Below, piece by piece: positions 39,058-49,246 of a stretch of 64,000 bases of DNA. Made by a program: the position numbers and the translations under genes. This DNA comes from Rhodanobacter sp. PCA2. Its GTDB lineage: Bacteria > Pseudomonadota > Gammaproteobacteria > Xanthomonadales > Rhodanobacteraceae. The stretch is from positions 61,244 through 125,243 of the forward strand of contig NZ_NJIC01000047.1 in the NCBI RefSeq assembly GCF_013620825.1, read 5' to 3'. The first letter of the stretch is position 1; every line of letters starts with the position of its first letter. The notes beneath the pieces were generated by a model. That model made no database searches, had not been told where the DNA came from, and saw only the letters and a list, made by a program, of their open reading frames with translations.

Positions 39058-41763
39058 ATGCAGAACATTTCCACCGCGGACACCCCCCGTCGCCGCACCC
39101 CCTGGTGGTTCCACCTGGCCGGGCAGCTGCTGCAACCCTGGGTGCGCATCCGCCGCGATCCGGCCGAACCCACCACCTTGCTCAAGGCCGGCGTGCCGGT
39201 GTGCTACGTGATCGAGCGCGACGGCTTTTCCGACGCGCTGATCCTCGACCGCGCCTGCCGCGAGGCCGGCCTGCCCGGCCCGTTGCAGCCGCTGGCCGGC
39301 ACGCGCCGCAAGCGCTCGGTGTTCGCGCTGATGCGCCGCGACGGCTGGCTGTTCGGGCGCAAGCGCCACCGCTCGCCGAACGAGCCGCTGGGGCAGCTGG
39401 TGCATTCGCTGGAAGGCATGCCCGACCGCGACATCCAGATCGTGCCGGTGTCGATCTACGTGGGCCGCGCGCCGACCCGCGACTCCGGCTGGTTCAGCGT
39501 GCTGTTCTCCGAGAACTGGGTGATGGTGGGCCGCTTCAGCCGCCTGCTGGCGCTGCTGCTGAACGGCCGCGACACCGTGGTGCATTTCGCCACGCCGGTG
39601 TCGCTGCGCGAGGTGCTGGCCGAGTCCGGCGAGCTGCCGCCGCCGCGCTTCGCGCGCAAGCTGGCGCGCGTGCTGCGCACCCACTTCCGGCGCATCCGCG
39701 CCGCGGTGATCGGCCCCGACCTCTCGCACCGCCGCACCGTGGTGGACGACGTGCTGCGCGCCGAGCCGGTGCGCGCGGCGATCGCCGCCACCGCGGCCAA
39801 GGAGAAGATCAGCAAGGCCAAGGCCTGGCGCCAGGCGCAGAAGATGATGCTGGAGATCGCCGCCGACTACTCGCACCCGGTGGTGCGCTCAGTGTCGTTC
39901 CTGCTGTCCAACTTCTGGAACAAGCTGTACGACGGCATCGCGATGCACCACTTCGACAAGGCCCGCGCCGCCGCGCCGGGCTACGAGGTGGTGTACGTGC
40001 CCAGCCACCGCAGCCACACCGACTACCTGCTGCTGAGCTACCAGCTGCACATGTCCGGCGTGGTGCCGCCGCACATCGCCGCGGGCGTGAACCTCAACCT
40101 GCCGCTGATCGGCCCCATCCTGCGCCGCGGCGGCGCGTTCTTCATGCGCCGCACGTTCAAGGGCAACGCGATGTACTCGGTGATCTTCAACGAGTACATG
40201 GCGCAGCTGATCGACCGCGGCGTGCCGATGGAATACTTCATCGAGGGCGGCCGCTCGCGCACCGGCCGGCTGCTGGCGCCGCGCGCCGGCATGCTGGTGA
40301 TGACGGTCCGCGCGTTCCTGCGCGCGCCGCGCCGGCCGGTGCTGTTCCAGCCGGTGTACGTCGGCTACGAGAAGCTGATGGAGGGCAAGAGCTACGCCGG
40401 CGAGCTCAGCGGCCAGCCCAAGGAGAAGGAATCCCTGATCGGCCTGCTCAAGGGCCTCAAGGTGCTGCGCCAGCGCTACGGCCACGTGGCGCTGAACTTC
40501 GGCGAGCCGATCGAGCTGACCCCGCTGCTGGACGCGGCCAGCGCCGACTGGCGCAGCGCCGGCGGCGACCCCGACACCCGCCCCGAATGGCTGAGCGGCG
40601 TGATCGACCGGCTGGCCGAGAAGATCCAGGTCAACGTCAACCGCGCTGCCGACGTCAACCCGATCAACCTGCTCGCGCTGACCCTGCTGGCCACGCCCAA
40701 GCACGCGATGGCCGAGGGCGACCTGCTGGCGCAGCTGGAGCTCACCAAGTCGCTGCTGCAGGAGCTGCCCTACTCCGACCGCATCACGCTGACCCCGATG
40801 GACCCGGCCGGCATCATCGCCTACGGCGAGCAGATGGGCTGGATCCGCCGCATCCGGCATCCGCTGGGCGACGTGCTGGACGTGGAAGGCGAGCAGGCGG
40901 TGCTGCTCAGCTACTTCCGCAACAACGTGCTGCACCTGATGGCGCTCGCTGCCTGGGTGGCCTGCTGCTTCCTCAACAACCGGCGCATGTCGCGCGCCTC
41001 GGTGCAGCGGCTGGGCCGCATCATCTATCCGTTCCTGCAGGGCGAACTGTTCCTGCCCTGGGACGAGGCGGGTTTCGGCGCGCAGCTGCAGGCCACCATC
41101 GACTTCTTCGTGCGCCGCGGCCTGCTCGAGGCCACCGGCGACGGCCGCATGCTGGAGCGCGGCCCCGGCCAGGAGGACGGCGCGTTCCAGCTCAAGGTGA
41201 TCGCCCGCAGCCTGATCCAGGCGTTCGAGCGCTACTACATCGCGATCGCCGCGCTGGTGAAGCACGGCCCGCACACGCTCTCCAGCGGCGAGCTGGAAAC
41301 CACCTGCACGCTCACCGCGCAGCGGCTGGCCCTGCTCAACGAGCTCAGCGCGCCGGAGTTCTTCGACAAGGCGCTGTTCCGCGGCTTCATCCAGAAACTG
41401 CGCGAGCGCCGCATCGTCTGGAACGACGACAACGGCAAGCTCGACTACGACAGCTCGCTGGAAGACATGGTGCGCGACGCGCGGGTGATCCTGTCGCGCG
41501 AGATGCGCCACTCCATCCTCAAGATCACGCCGGGCGGCGAACGCGATGCCGCCGCCGAGGAGGCGCTTCCCGAAGCCGCGACCGCGACCGCCGCATCGCC
41601 CGAACCGCCGGTGCAGGCCGCCGACGCCGGCGCGGAACTGCACCAGCGCCATGTGGCGGCCGAGCAGGCCAGCCACCAGGCCGCGCCGCCCCCCGCGGAG
41701 ACCGCCGACGCCGACGCCACCACCGGCGAACAGGAAGGCACGCAGCGCGACCTGCCGCTGTAG
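39058..41763 (+). CDS. plsB: Glycerol-3-phosphate 1-O-acyltransferase
   Basis: 901 residues. The acyltransferase core shows [13 protein letters not shown] with catalytic H317 and D322, [27 protein letters not shown] and [20 protein letters not shown], the four PlsB blocks. It attaches the first acyl chain to sn-glycerol-3-phosphate at the inner membrane. The last 80 residues (from about 822) are Ala/Pro/Glu/Thr-rich, probably disordered and longer than usual. The next gene on the strand is ubiE. GpsA, encoded at 16.6-17.6 kb, makes its substrate. Confidence 0.95.
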   Translation: MQNISTADTPRRRTPWWFHLAGQLLQPWVRIRRDPAEPTTLLKAGVPVCYVIERDGFSDALILDRACREAGLPGPLQPLAGTRRKRSVFALMRRDGWLFGRKRHRSPNEPLGQLVHSLEGMPDRDIQIVPVSIYVGRAPTRDSGWFSVLFSENWVMVGRFSRLLALLLNGRDTVVHFATPVSLREVLAESGELPPPRFARKLARVLRTHFRRIRAAVIGPDLSHRRTVVDDVLRAEPVRAAIAATAAKEKISKAKAWRQAQKMMLEIAADYSHPVVRSVSFLLSNFWNKLYDGIAMHHFDKARAAAPGYEVVYVPSHRSHTDYLLLSYQLHMSGVVPPHIAAGVNLNLPLIGPILRRGGAFFMRRTFKGNAMYSVIFNEYMAQLIDRGVPMEYFIEGGRSRTGRLLAPRAGMLVMTVRAFLRAPRRPVLFQPVYVGYEKLMEGKSYAGELSGQPKEKESLIGLLKGLKVLRQRYGHVALNFGEPIELTPLLDAASADWRSAGGDPDTRPEWLSGVIDRLAEKIQVNVNRAADVNPINLLALTLLATPKHAMAEGDLLAQLELTKSLLQELPYSDRITLTPMDPAGIIAYGEQMGWIRRIRHPLGDVLDVEGEQAVLLSYFRNNVLHLMALAAWVACCFLNNRRMSRASVQRLGRIIYPFLQGELFLPWDEAGFGAQLQATIDFFVRRGLLEATGDGRMLERGPGQEDGAFQLKVIARSLIQAFERYYIAIAALVKHGPHTLSSGELETTCTLTAQRLALLNELSAPEFFDKALFRGFIQKLRERRIVWNDDNGKLDYDSSLEDMVRDARVILSREMRHSILKITPGGERDAAAEEALPEAATATAASPEPPVQAADAGAELHQRHVAAEQASHQAAPPPAETADADATTGEQEGTQRDLPL

Positions 41764-41801
41764 CCGCCTGTTCCCACCCCTTCACCGGACCGCATGACGC
41801 C

Positions 41802-42551
41802 ATGAACGAGCAGCCCACCACCCACTTCGGATACCGCGACGTGCCCGTCGCCGACAAGCAGAAGCTGGTCGGCCAGGTGTTCACCTCGGTCGCCCGCAAC
41901 TACGACCTGATGAACGACCTGATGTCGTTCGGCATCCACCGGCTGTGGAAGCGCCACTTCGTGGCCGTCAGCGGCGTGCGCAAGGGCGACCGCGTGCTGG
42001 ACCTCGCCGGCGGCACCGGCGACATCGCCGCCCTGCTGAAGCCGGTGGTGGGCGAGCAGGGCGAGGTCGTCGTCGGCGACATCAACGCCGCGATGCTCGG
42101 CGTGGGCCGCGACCGCCTCACCGACCGCGGCCTGGTCGGCGGCCTGCGCTGGGCGCAGCTCAACGCCGAATGCCTGCCCTTTCCCGACAACAGCTTCGAT
42201 GCGGTGACCATGGCCTTCGGCCTGCGCAACGTCACCGACAAGGACAAGGCGCTGGCCGACATCTGCCGCGTGCTCAAGCCCGGCGGCCGCGCCCTGGTGC
42301 TGGAGTTCTCGCGCGTGCAGAGCGAGCTGTTCAACAAGCTCTACGACTTCCACTCGTTCAAGGTGCTGCCGAAGCTCGGCCGGCTGTTCGCCGGCGACGC
42401 CGACAGCTACCAGTACCTCGCCGAATCCATCCGCAAGCACCCGGACCAGGAAACGCTGAAGGGCATGATGGAGCGCGCCGGCTTCGGCCGGGTCGAGGTG
42501 CGCAACCTCAGCAACGGCATCGTGGCGATCCACCGGGCCTACAAGTTCTGA
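41802..42551 (+). CDS. ubiE: Ubiquinone/menaquinone biosynthesis C-methyltransferase UbiE
   Basis: 249 residues. The start [33 protein letters not shown] (region 6-38) and SAM-binding [10 protein letters not shown] (about 67-76) are diagnostic. Further conserved blocks are [20 protein letters not shown] and the C-terminal [12 protein letters not shown]. It C-methylates the quinone ring precursor. It sits 38 bases after plsB and 10 bases before the TMEM175 gene, so co-transcription is likely. Confidence 0.96.
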   Translation: MNEQPTTHFGYRDVPVADKQKLVGQVFTSVARNYDLMNDLMSFGIHRLWKRHFVAVSGVRKGDRVLDLAGGTGDIAALLKPVVGEQGEVVVGDINAAMLGVGRDRLTDRGLVGGLRWAQLNAECLPFPDNSFDAVTMAFGLRNVTDKDKALADICRVLKPGGRALVLEFSRVQSELFNKLYDFHSFKVLPKLGRLFAGDADSYQYLAESIRKHPDQETLKGMMERAGFGRVEVRNLSNGIVAIHRAYKF

Positions 42552-42561
42552 GGGACGACGC

Positions 42562-43200
42562 ATGAGCCACGGCGCACAACAACTCGAACGGCTGAAGACG
42601 TTCTCCGACGGCGTGTTCGCGATCGCGATCACGCTGCTGGTGATCGAGGTGCATGTGCCGCGGCTGGACACGCTCGACGACGGCGCCTACCTCGCCGCGC
42701 TGGCGAACCTGCTGCCCAGCTTCATGGGCTTCATCCTGAGCTTCCTCGCCATCGGCGCGCTGTGGATCGCGCACCACCGGATGTTCGGCGTGCTGGCCGG
42801 CTACGAGCCCAGGCTGATGTGGCCGAACATGCTGCTGCTGATGGTGATCGCGTTCATGCCGTTCGCCACCGCGCTGATGAGCTCCAACCCGCTGGCGCGC
42901 GTGCCGGAGGTGTTCTACTCGTCCACCCTGCTGGCCGCCGGATTGCTGCAGCTGTGCCTGTTCCAGCTCGCGCTGCGGCCCGGGCGGATCCGCGACGGCG
43001 CGCCGCCGGAAGAGGTCAACGCGCTGCGCTGGCGCACGCTGGCGCTGCCCACGGCGGCCACCGCCGCCTTGCTGGCCGCGCCGCACATCCCGGGCAAGAA
43101 CAACATCCTGCTGCTGGCCATCCCCTTGCTCGCCCGCATCTACGCCGCGGTCGGCCGCCGCCGCGCCCTGCGGCGGATGAACGCGGCCGTGCCCGACTGA
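42562..43200 (+). CDS. TMEM175/DUF1211 family potassium channel-like protein
   Basis: 212 residues, six hydrophobic segments. The first helix carries RLKTFSDGVFAIAITLLVIEV (9-29 region), the FSDGVFAIxxTLLVLxI signature that forms the selectivity filter in bacterial TMEM175 tetramers. LWIAHHRMF after the third segment is also typical. Known bacterial members are leaky K+ channels. The physiological role is unclear. It directly follows ubiE. Confidence 0.85.
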   Translation: MSHGAQQLERLKTFSDGVFAIAITLLVIEVHVPRLDTLDDGAYLAALANLLPSFMGFILSFLAIGALWIAHHRMFGVLAGYEPRLMWPNMLLLMVIAFMPFATALMSSNPLARVPEVFYSSTLLAAGLLQLCLFQLALRPGRIRDGAPPEEVNALRWRTLALPTAATAALLAAPHIPGKNNILLLAIPLLARIYAAVGRRRALRRMNAAVPD

Positions 43201-43208
43201 CGGCACGG

Positions 43209-43222
43209 TTGATCCAGATCAG
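43209..43222 (+). promoter_or_regulatory. FNR/DNR-type box upstream of the DUF2249-FmdE pair
   Basis: TTGAT-CCAG-ATCAG matches the CRP/FNR-superfamily consensus TTGAT-N4-ATCAA at 9 of 10 positions. Its centre (43215.5) would lie at -41.5 for a start at about 43257, and TATGTT (43245-43250) then falls at the -10 position. That is the geometry of a class II FNR/DNR-activated promoter. Confidence 0.6.
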
Positions 43223-43279
43223 TGGCCGGGCGCGGGGCCGGGCCTATGTTGGTGCTCCCTTTCCAGCGAGCACGCAGCG

Positions 43280-43546
43280 ATGTCCTCCGACACGGTCTTC
43301 GAGCAGCACACCCATCTTTTCGACGCCCGCGGCGTGGCGCGGCGCTTCCGCCACTCGGCGATCTTCGGCGCGATCGGCGCGCTGCGCTCGGGCGAGACGA
43401 TGCGCTTCGTCAACGACCACGACCCGATTCCGCTGATCGCCCAGCTGCGCGAGCGCCTCGGCGACCACCTCACCGTGACCTACCGCCAGCGCGACGCCGA
43501 CGCGGTGGTGATCGACTTCGGCATCGTCGGCCTGCCGGAGGACTGA
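43280..43546 (+). CDS. DUF2249 domain protein
   Basis: 88 residues. The pattern LDARGVARRFRHSAIFGAIGALRSGETMRFVNDHDPIPL (region 14-52) is the DUF2249 core, a small TusA-like fold in which the usual DxR and HDPxPL parts are visible. DUF2249 proteins are often encoded with denitrification, NO-response or hemerythrin genes; biochemical role unknown. Its stop overlaps the next start (TGATG), and the upstream FNR-type box suggests induction under low oxygen or NO. Confidence 0.82.
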   Translation: MSSDTVFEQHTHLFDARGVARRFRHSAIFGAIGALRSGETMRFVNDHDPIPLIAQLRERLGDHLTVTYRQRDADAVVIDFGIVGLPED

Positions 43547-44160
43547 TGCACCACCCGGCGTTCTTCGACGTCGCGCCACGCATCCTGGTGCGCGACCCGC
43601 TGGCCGAGCTGCTGGGCGCCGCCGAGGGCGGCCTGCTCGAATACCGCTACATCGACGCGGTGCGGCTGGCCGGCCACTCCTGTCCCACCGTGGCCGGCGC
43701 GTGGCTGACGGCGCGCGCAGCGCTGCGCGCCCTGTATCCCGACGAACCGGCCGAGCGCGGCGGCATTGCGGTGCGCATGCCGGCGCCGGCCAGCGAGGGC
43801 GTCACCGGCGTGATCGCGCAGGTACTCACCCTGGTCACCGGCGCCGCGGCCGACAACGGCTTCCACGGCATCCGCGGCCGCTACGCGCGGTACGGCCTGA
43901 TGCACTTCGCGGATGCGCCGGACGGCCAGCCCATACGCTTCGACCGCCGCGACAACGGCACGGCGGTCGCGGTGGAACTGGATCTGGCCAGCGTGCCGCC
44001 CGCGCGGGAAACGCTGGCGCTGATGGGCGCGGCGATGCAGCCGGACGCCACCGCCGCGCAGCGCGCCGCGTTCGGCACGGCGTGGCAGGAACGCGTGCGC
44101 CGCCTGCTGCTGGAACACGCCGACGACCCCGCCGTGGTGCGCGTGCGGCTGCTGGCCTGA
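43546..44160 (+). CDS. FmdE-like protein
   Basis: 204 residues. The motif LAGHSCPTVAGAWL (42-55; H44, C46) is the metal-site signature of the FmdE domain first noted in molybdenum formylmethanofuran dehydrogenase operons; bacteria without methanofuran also carry it. NGFHGIRGRYARYGLM and IRFDRRDNGTAVAVEL follow. The TGATG junction with the DUF2249 gene indicates a two-gene operon. Function is unknown; a redox or NO-linked metal protein is an inference from the FNR-type box. Confidence 0.75.
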   Translation: MHHPAFFDVAPRILVRDPLAELLGAAEGGLLEYRYIDAVRLAGHSCPTVAGAWLTARAALRALYPDEPAERGGIAVRMPAPASEGVTGVIAQVLTLVTGAAADNGFHGIRGRYARYGLMHFADAPDGQPIRFDRRDNGTAVAVELDLASVPPARETLALMGAAMQPDATAAQRAAFGTAWQERVRRLLLEHADDPAVVRVRLLA

Positions 44161-44188
44161 GCCCGCGACGCGCCCCGCGGCCGGCGGC

Positions 44189-44878
44189 TCAGGACGCGCG
44201 CAGATCCTGCAGCACGGCGCCCGCGCGACGCGCCTCCTCCTCGTGCTCCGGATCGCGCCAGGGCTCGGCCAGCGCCGCGGCGTACCACTCGCGCATCGCG
44301 GGCAGGTCGAGCAGGCGCTGCACGTAGGCCATCGCGGCAGCGCCCGGCTGCAGGCCGTAGCTCTGGATGCGGAAGGCCACCGGCGCGTAGAACGCATCCA
44401 CCGCGGTGAAGGCCTTGCCGGCGAGGAAGGGCCCGCCGAAGCGCGCGAGTCCCTCGTTCCACAATTCGTCGATGCGCGCCACGTCCTTGCGCAGCGCCTC
44501 GGCGGGTGCATCGATGCGCACGCGGACGCCGCAGTTCATCGTGCAGGCGTTGCGCAGCGCGGAAAAGCCGGAATGCATCTCGGCGGCGGCGCAACGCGCC
44601 CACGCGCGGGCCTGGGCATCCGCCGGCCACACGCCGGGATGGCGCTCGGCCACGTATTCGGCGATCGCCAGCGAATCCCACACCACGGTGTCGCCGTCGC
44701 GCAGGCACGGCACCTTGCCGGTGGGCGAGAACGCGCGGAACGCGTCCCAGTTCACGCCGGCGCCGCCGACGAAGGGCACCAGCTTCTCGTCGAACGGAAT
44801 GCCCAGCCCGCGCAGCAGCACCCACGGGCGCAGCGACCACGACGAGTAGTTCTTGTTGGCGATCCAGAGCTGGTACAC
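44189..44878 (-). CDS. Glutathione S-transferase family protein
   Basis: 229 residues. A GTG start at 44878 has AAGGAG six bases upstream. The thioredoxin-like N-terminal domain begins YQLWIANKNYSSWSLRPWVLL with Ser12/Ser13 near the catalytic position, then GKVPCLRDGD (cis-Pro) and VVWDSLAIAEYVAE (gamma-Glu binding). The C-terminal helical domain follows from about 90. Similar to the YfcF/zeta-like bacterial GST group. It is the gene downstream of the EamA exporter on the same strand. Confidence 0.88.
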   Translation of the reverse strand: MYQLWIANKNYSSWSLRPWVLLRGLGIPFDEKLVPFVGGAGVNWDAFRAFSPTGKVPCLRDGDTVVWDSLAIAEYVAERHPGVWPADAQARAWARCAAAEMHSGFSALRNACTMNCGVRVRIDAPAEALRKDVARIDELWNEGLARFGGPFLAGKAFTAVDAFYAPVAFRIQSYGLQPGAAAMAYVQRLLDLPAMREWYAAALAEPWRDPEHEEEARRAGAVLQDLRAS

Positions 44879-44907
44879 GCGGCACTCCTTGTACGGGGGA
44901 GAAACGT

Positions 44908-45831
44908 TCAGGACGGCTTGCAGGCCTCGGCCAGCGCCACCGGCGCCGCAGGCGCAGGACGGCGTCGCGCATTCGCCAGCACCACGCCGGCTATCACCAC
45001 GGCGCCGCCCGCCAGCACCATCGCACCCGGCACCTCGTGCAGCCACACCCAGCCGATCGCGATGGCGATCGGCGGCGACAGGTAGATGAAGCTGGACACG
45101 CGCGACGCGCTGGCGCGATGCACCGCGACGTTCCACGCGAGATAGCCCACGAAACTCGGCGCGATGCCCAGCCACAGCAGCGCGACGATGTGCGACCACG
45201 GCGCCGCCGCCAGCGCCTGCGACAGGCCGCTCGCGAACGGCAGGCAACCCAGCGTGCCGGCGAAGAAGGTGAAGGCGGTGACCGCCAGCGTGCCCGAACG
45301 CGCGAACAGCGGCTTCTGGCCCACGAAATAGATCGCCGAGGCCAGCACGCATACCAGCACCAGCAGCGCCTTCGGATCGGCCTCGACCTTCTGCCCGCTC
45401 GCCAGCACCACCAGCACCGTGCCCGCCAGCGCCACCGCGAGGCCGGCCCAGGTGCGCAGGCTCAGCCGCTCGCGCAGCCACAGCGCCGACACCGCCGCGG
45501 TGGCCGCGGGCACCAGGCAGATCAGGATCGCCGCGGTGCCGCTGGCGATGCGCGTTTCCGCCCAGTTGAGGCAGACGTGGTATGCGGTGAGGCCGATCAA
45601 CCCCAGCACGAACAGCCGCGGCCAGTCGCGCAGCGCCGGCAGCGGCACGCGCTTCGCCGCCAGCAGCGCCGCGAAGCACAGCGAGCCGATCGCGAGACGC
45701 GCGAACGCCACTTCGCCCGGCGTGAACGAGGCCAGCGCGTAGGCGATCGCCGCATACGCCGACGACCAGGTGAGCAGGGCGACGGCGATGCAGACGAGGG
45801 CACGCGCGTCGAGGCGCTCGGTGGCGCTCAT
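44908..45831 (-). CDS. EamA/DMT family transporter
   Basis: 307 residues, ten hydrophobic segments in two five-helix repeats. LLTWSSAYAAIAYALASFTPGEVAFARLAIGSL begins repeat one, and the second EamA repeat starts near LLVLVCVLASAIYFVGQK. Family members export amino acids, purines or drugs; the substrate is not evident. A start at 45852 is also possible. It is divergent from an Lrp/AsnC regulator across 116 bases, a common exporter-regulator arrangement. Confidence 0.88.
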   Translation of the reverse strand: MSATERLDARALVCIAVALLTWSSAYAAIAYALASFTPGEVAFARLAIGSLCFAALLAAKRVPLPALRDWPRLFVLGLIGLTAYHVCLNWAETRIASGTAAILICLVPAATAAVSALWLRERLSLRTWAGLAVALAGTVLVVLASGQKVEADPKALLVLVCVLASAIYFVGQKPLFARSGTLAVTAFTFFAGTLGCLPFASGLSQALAAAPWSHIVALLWLGIAPSFVGYLAWNVAVHRASASRVSSFIYLSPPIAIAIGWVWLHEVPGAMVLAGGAVVIAGVVLANARRRPAPAAPVALAEACKPS

Positions 45832-45947
45832 GGATGGGGATTCCGGCATGGGGAGAGCGCATCGTAGTCTTGCGGGCGAGATGGCGGAATAATGCATCGA
45901 CGGGCCTGCGCAACGCTTCGCCTTCGATCGAAATGAAACAGGAGCCC

Positions 45948-46448
45948 ATGGCTTTGGAATCGAAACCCGAATTGGACGCCAAAGACTGGCAACTGCTGGA
46001 AGCCCTGCAGCGCGACGCGCGCCTGGGCTACGCCGAACTGGGCCGCAAGGTGCGCCTGTCCGCACCCGCCGTGGCCGAGCGCGTGAAGCGGCTGGAGGAA
46101 GCCGGCGTGATCGCCGGCTACCGCGCCGTGGTGGAACCGAAGCGGCTGGGCTACCGCATCGAGGCGATGGTGCGACTGCGCTGCGACGGCGGCATCTGCG
46201 CGCGCATCGGCCCCATCGTCGCCGACATCCCCGAGGTGCTGGACTGCCGTCGCCTCGCCGGCGAGGACTCCGCGCTGCTGCGCGTGGTGGCGATGTCGAT
46301 CGGCCATCTGGAAAGCGTGCTCGACCGCCTGCTGAAGATCCACGCCAGCGTCAGCACCACGACGCTGGTGGTGCTGCAGGCGCCGCACGCGAACCGCCCG
46401 CTCACCCGCACGATGTGGGAGGCGGCGCGAAAACTTCCGCTGGACTGA
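45948..46448 (+). CDS. Lrp/AsnC family transcriptional regulator
   Basis: 166 residues, ATG 45948 with AGGAG upstream. Winged helix-turn-helix LDAKDWQLLEALQRDARLGYAELGRKVRLSAPAVAERVKRLEEAGVI (region 9-55) is followed by the RAM ligand domain (about 70-150). Lrp-like proteins sense amino acids. The divergent EamA gene is the most likely target, by position only. Confidence 0.9.
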   Translation: MALESKPELDAKDWQLLEALQRDARLGYAELGRKVRLSAPAVAERVKRLEEAGVIAGYRAVVEPKRLGYRIEAMVRLRCDGGICARIGPIVADIPEVLDCRRLAGEDSALLRVVAMSIGHLESVLDRLLKIHASVSTTTLVVLQAPHANRPLTRTMWEAARKLPLD

Positions 46449-46589
46449 GCCGCGTCGGAAAAACCTCACCGTCCCGCGGCATGCGCGCGCGGCAGCCACG
46501 CCCGCGTCATGCAAGTAAGGTACTCATCCCGGAATCCCCATCCGCGCCCAGCGCATACTTCCTCCCCTGTTGCCGCAGAGCGAACCGCC

Positions 46590-48287
46590 ATGACCGACAA
46601 ACTGCCGCCCGTCCCCACCGCCGCCGATGCCGACGACGCGCCTGCCGATCCCGCCAGGCGCAAGCTGCTGGGCGGCATGGCGCTGGCCGGCGCCGCGCTG
46701 GCCGTGGGCGGCGGTCAGGTGGTCGCGGCCGATGGCGGCCATGCCCGCAGCGCCAGCGACCGCGCGCTGGACGCCGCGCTGCGCAAGCACATCCGCCACG
46801 TGGTGGTGATCTACGCCGAGAACCGCAGCTTCAACAACCTGTTCGGCGATTTCCCCGGGCTGGCGCAACCGCTGTCGGCGCTCGCGCCCGAGCAATACCG
46901 GCAACGCGACCGCGACGGCCGCGTGCTCGAAACCCTGCCGCCGATCTGGCACGGCCTGATCCCGCACAAGCAGGTGCTGTACGGCCGCGAGTACCAGATC
47001 GGCGAGGAGGCGATACACGGGCTGACCAACGCGCCGTTCGCGCTGGTCACGCCGGAGGGCGAACCGCTGCCGCAGGCGCTGGTCACGCGCGACCTCATCC
47101 ACAGCTTCTACAACAACCAGCTGCAGATCAACGGCGGCAGGAACGACGGCTTCGTGGCCTGGGGCGACAGCGGCGCGCTGGTGATGGGGCGCTACGGCGA
47201 CAGCGCGGACAAGCTCGCGCTATGGCAACTCGCGAAGCAGTTCACGCTGTGCGACAACTTCTTCATGGGCGCGTTCGGCGGCTCCTTCCTCAACCACCAT
47301 TACCTGATCGCCGCGCAGGCGCCGTACTTCCCGCACGCCGACCAGGGCCCGGCGAAGTTCCAGATCACCGAGCTGGAAGGCGACGACCCCACCGGCATCC
47401 GCCCGAAGCTGGCCGAGGATTCGCCCGCCAGCGCGATGCAGGGCCGGCCGAAGTTCGCCTCGCGCATGGCGCTCACGCCCGACTTCTGGGCGGTGAACAC
47501 CATGGGCCCGCCGTATGCGCCGGCCTTCACCGACGATCCGAAGAACCCGCTGCTGGCCGACCCCGCCGACCCCAGCACGCTGCCGCCGCAGTCGCACGCC
47601 ACCATCGGCGACCGGCTCAGCGCGAAGGGCATCGACTGGGCGTGGTACGCCGGCGGCTGGCAGCTGGCGCTGGACGGCAAGGGCGTGCGCGGCACCCGCG
47701 ACAGCTTTCCGTACGCGCCGAACTTCCAGATCCACCACCAGCCGTTCAACTACTTCGAGGCGTTCGCGCCCGGCACCCGCGCGCGCGCGCAGCACCTGCG
47801 CGACGGCGGCACCGGCAGCACCGCGGCCACCAGCCGCTTCATCGCCGACATCGAACGCGGCACGCTGCCGGCGGTGGCGTTCTACAAGCCCCAGGGCGAC
47901 CTCAACATGCACGCGGGCTATTCCGATGTCTCCGCCGGCGACGCGCACATCGTGCAGATCATCGAGGCGCTGCAGAAGAGCCCGCTGTGGCCGCACACCA
48001 TGGTGGTGATCACCGTGGACGAAAACGGCGGCTGGTGGGACCACGTGGCGCCGCCCAGGGGCGACCGCTGGGGGCCGGGCACGCGCATCCCCGCGCTGGT
48101 GGTCTCGCCGCACGCGAAGCGCGGCCACGTCGACCACACCGTCTACGACACCGGCTCGGTGCAGCGCTTCATCAACCGCCGTTTCGGGCTGGACCCGCTG
48201 CCCGGCATCGCGCTGCGCGACAAGGCCATGCGCGACGCCGGCGGACCGCCGCCCGGCGACCTCACCAACGCCCTGCAATTCGGTTGA
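46590..48287 (+). CDS. Phosphoesterase/acid phosphatase of the phospholipase C superfamily (AcpA-like), Tat signal
   Basis: 565 residues. Twin-arginine start PARRKLLGGMALAGAALAVGGG (R23, R24) suggests Tat export of a folded, metal-loaded enzyme. The phosphoesterase domain begins HVVVIYAENRSFNNLFGDFPG (metal and nucleophile region) and contains GGSFLNHHYLIAAQAP, YKPQGDLNMHAGYSD and ITVDENGGWWDHVAPP (metal-binding DENGG...DH). It follows the acid-phosphatase branch such as Francisella AcpA more than haemolytic PLC. It is followed after 5 bases by the pip gene. Confidence 0.85.
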   Translation: MTDKLPPVPTAADADDAPADPARRKLLGGMALAGAALAVGGGQVVAADGGHARSASDRALDAALRKHIRHVVVIYAENRSFNNLFGDFPGLAQPLSALAPEQYRQRDRDGRVLETLPPIWHGLIPHKQVLYGREYQIGEEAIHGLTNAPFALVTPEGEPLPQALVTRDLIHSFYNNQLQINGGRNDGFVAWGDSGALVMGRYGDSADKLALWQLAKQFTLCDNFFMGAFGGSFLNHHYLIAAQAPYFPHADQGPAKFQITELEGDDPTGIRPKLAEDSPASAMQGRPKFASRMALTPDFWAVNTMGPPYAPAFTDDPKNPLLADPADPSTLPPQSHATIGDRLSAKGIDWAWYAGGWQLALDGKGVRGTRDSFPYAPNFQIHHQPFNYFEAFAPGTRARAQHLRDGGTGSTAATSRFIADIERGTLPAVAFYKPQGDLNMHAGYSDVSAGDAHIVQIIEALQKSPLWPHTMVVITVDENGGWWDHVAPPRGDRWGPGTRIPALVVSPHAKRGHVDHTVYDTGSVQRFINRRFGLDPLPGIALRDKAMRDAGGPPPGDLTNALQFG

Positions 48288-48292
48288 ACGCC

Positions 48293-49246
48293 ATGCGCGA
48301 GCTGTATCCCGAGATCGAACCCTTCCGCACCCGCCGCCTCGCCGTCGATGCGCGGCACAGCCTGCACGTGGAGGAATGCGGCACGCCCGGCGCACTGCCG
48401 GTGCTGTTCCTGCACGGCGGCCCCGGCGCGGGCATCGCGCCCTACCATCGCCGCTTCTTCGATCCCGCGCGCTGGCATGTGGTGCTGTTCGACCAGCGCG
48501 GCGCGGGGCAATCGACGCCGTTCGCCGACCTCGTCGACAACACCACCGCACACCTGGTGGCCGACATCGAGGCGCTGCGCGAGGAACTCGGCATCGAGCG
48601 CTGGGTGGTGTTCGGCGGCTCGTGGGGCTCCACGCTGGCGCTGGCCTACGCCGAGGCGCATCCCGAGCGCGTGCTGGGCCTGGTGCTGCGCGGCATCTTC
48701 CTCGCCCGCGACGAGGAGCTGCGCTGGTTCAACGAGGTGGACGGCGGCGCGCGCTACATCTTCCCCGAACGCTGGGCGCGCTTCCGCGATTTCATTCCCG
48801 AGGTCGAGCGCGGCAACATGATCGAGGCGTACTGGCGCCGCCTCGACAGCAGCGACGAAACCCTGCGCCTCGCCGCCGCGCAGGCCTGGAGCGCCTACGA
48901 GGGCGGCAGCACCACGCTGCTGCACGATCCGGACGCCGACGGCGATTTCACGGAGCCGCACAAGGCGGTGAGCCTTGCACGACTGGAGGCGCACTACTTC
49001 CGCCACGGCATGTTCCTCGAACCGGACCAGCTGCTGCGCGACGTGGCGAAGCTGCGGCGCATTCCCGCCACCATCGTGCATGGCCGCTACGACATCATCT
49101 GCCCGGTGAAGACCGCCATCGACCTGCACACGGCGTGGCCGGAGGTGGAACTGCGCATCGTGCTGGCCGGCCACAGTGCGGCCGACCCGGCCATCGTCGA
49201 TGCGCTGGTGCAGGCCACCGACAAGCTGGCGGATCGCTACGGCTGA
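48293..49246 (+). CDS. pip: Proline iminopeptidase
   Basis: 317 residues. HGGPGAG (41-47) oxyanion motif, FDQRGAGQSTP, nucleophile elbow GGSWGS (S110), VHGRYDIICP (Asp) and LAGHSAADP (His) are the S33 family catalytic set. It releases N-terminal proline from peptides in the cytoplasm. The tail overlaps the antisense DUF2894 gene by 10 bases. Confidence 0.92.
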   Translation: MRELYPEIEPFRTRRLAVDARHSLHVEECGTPGALPVLFLHGGPGAGIAPYHRRFFDPARWHVVLFDQRGAGQSTPFADLVDNTTAHLVADIEALREELGIERWVVFGGSWGSTLALAYAEAHPERVLGLVLRGIFLARDEELRWFNEVDGGARYIFPERWARFRDFIPEVERGNMIEAYWRRLDSSDETLRLAAAQAWSAYEGGSTTLLHDPDADGDFTEPHKAVSLARLEAHYFRHGMFLEPDQLLRDVAKLRRIPATIVHGRYDIICPVKTAIDLHTAWPEVELRIVLAGHSAADPAIVDALVQATDKLADRYG

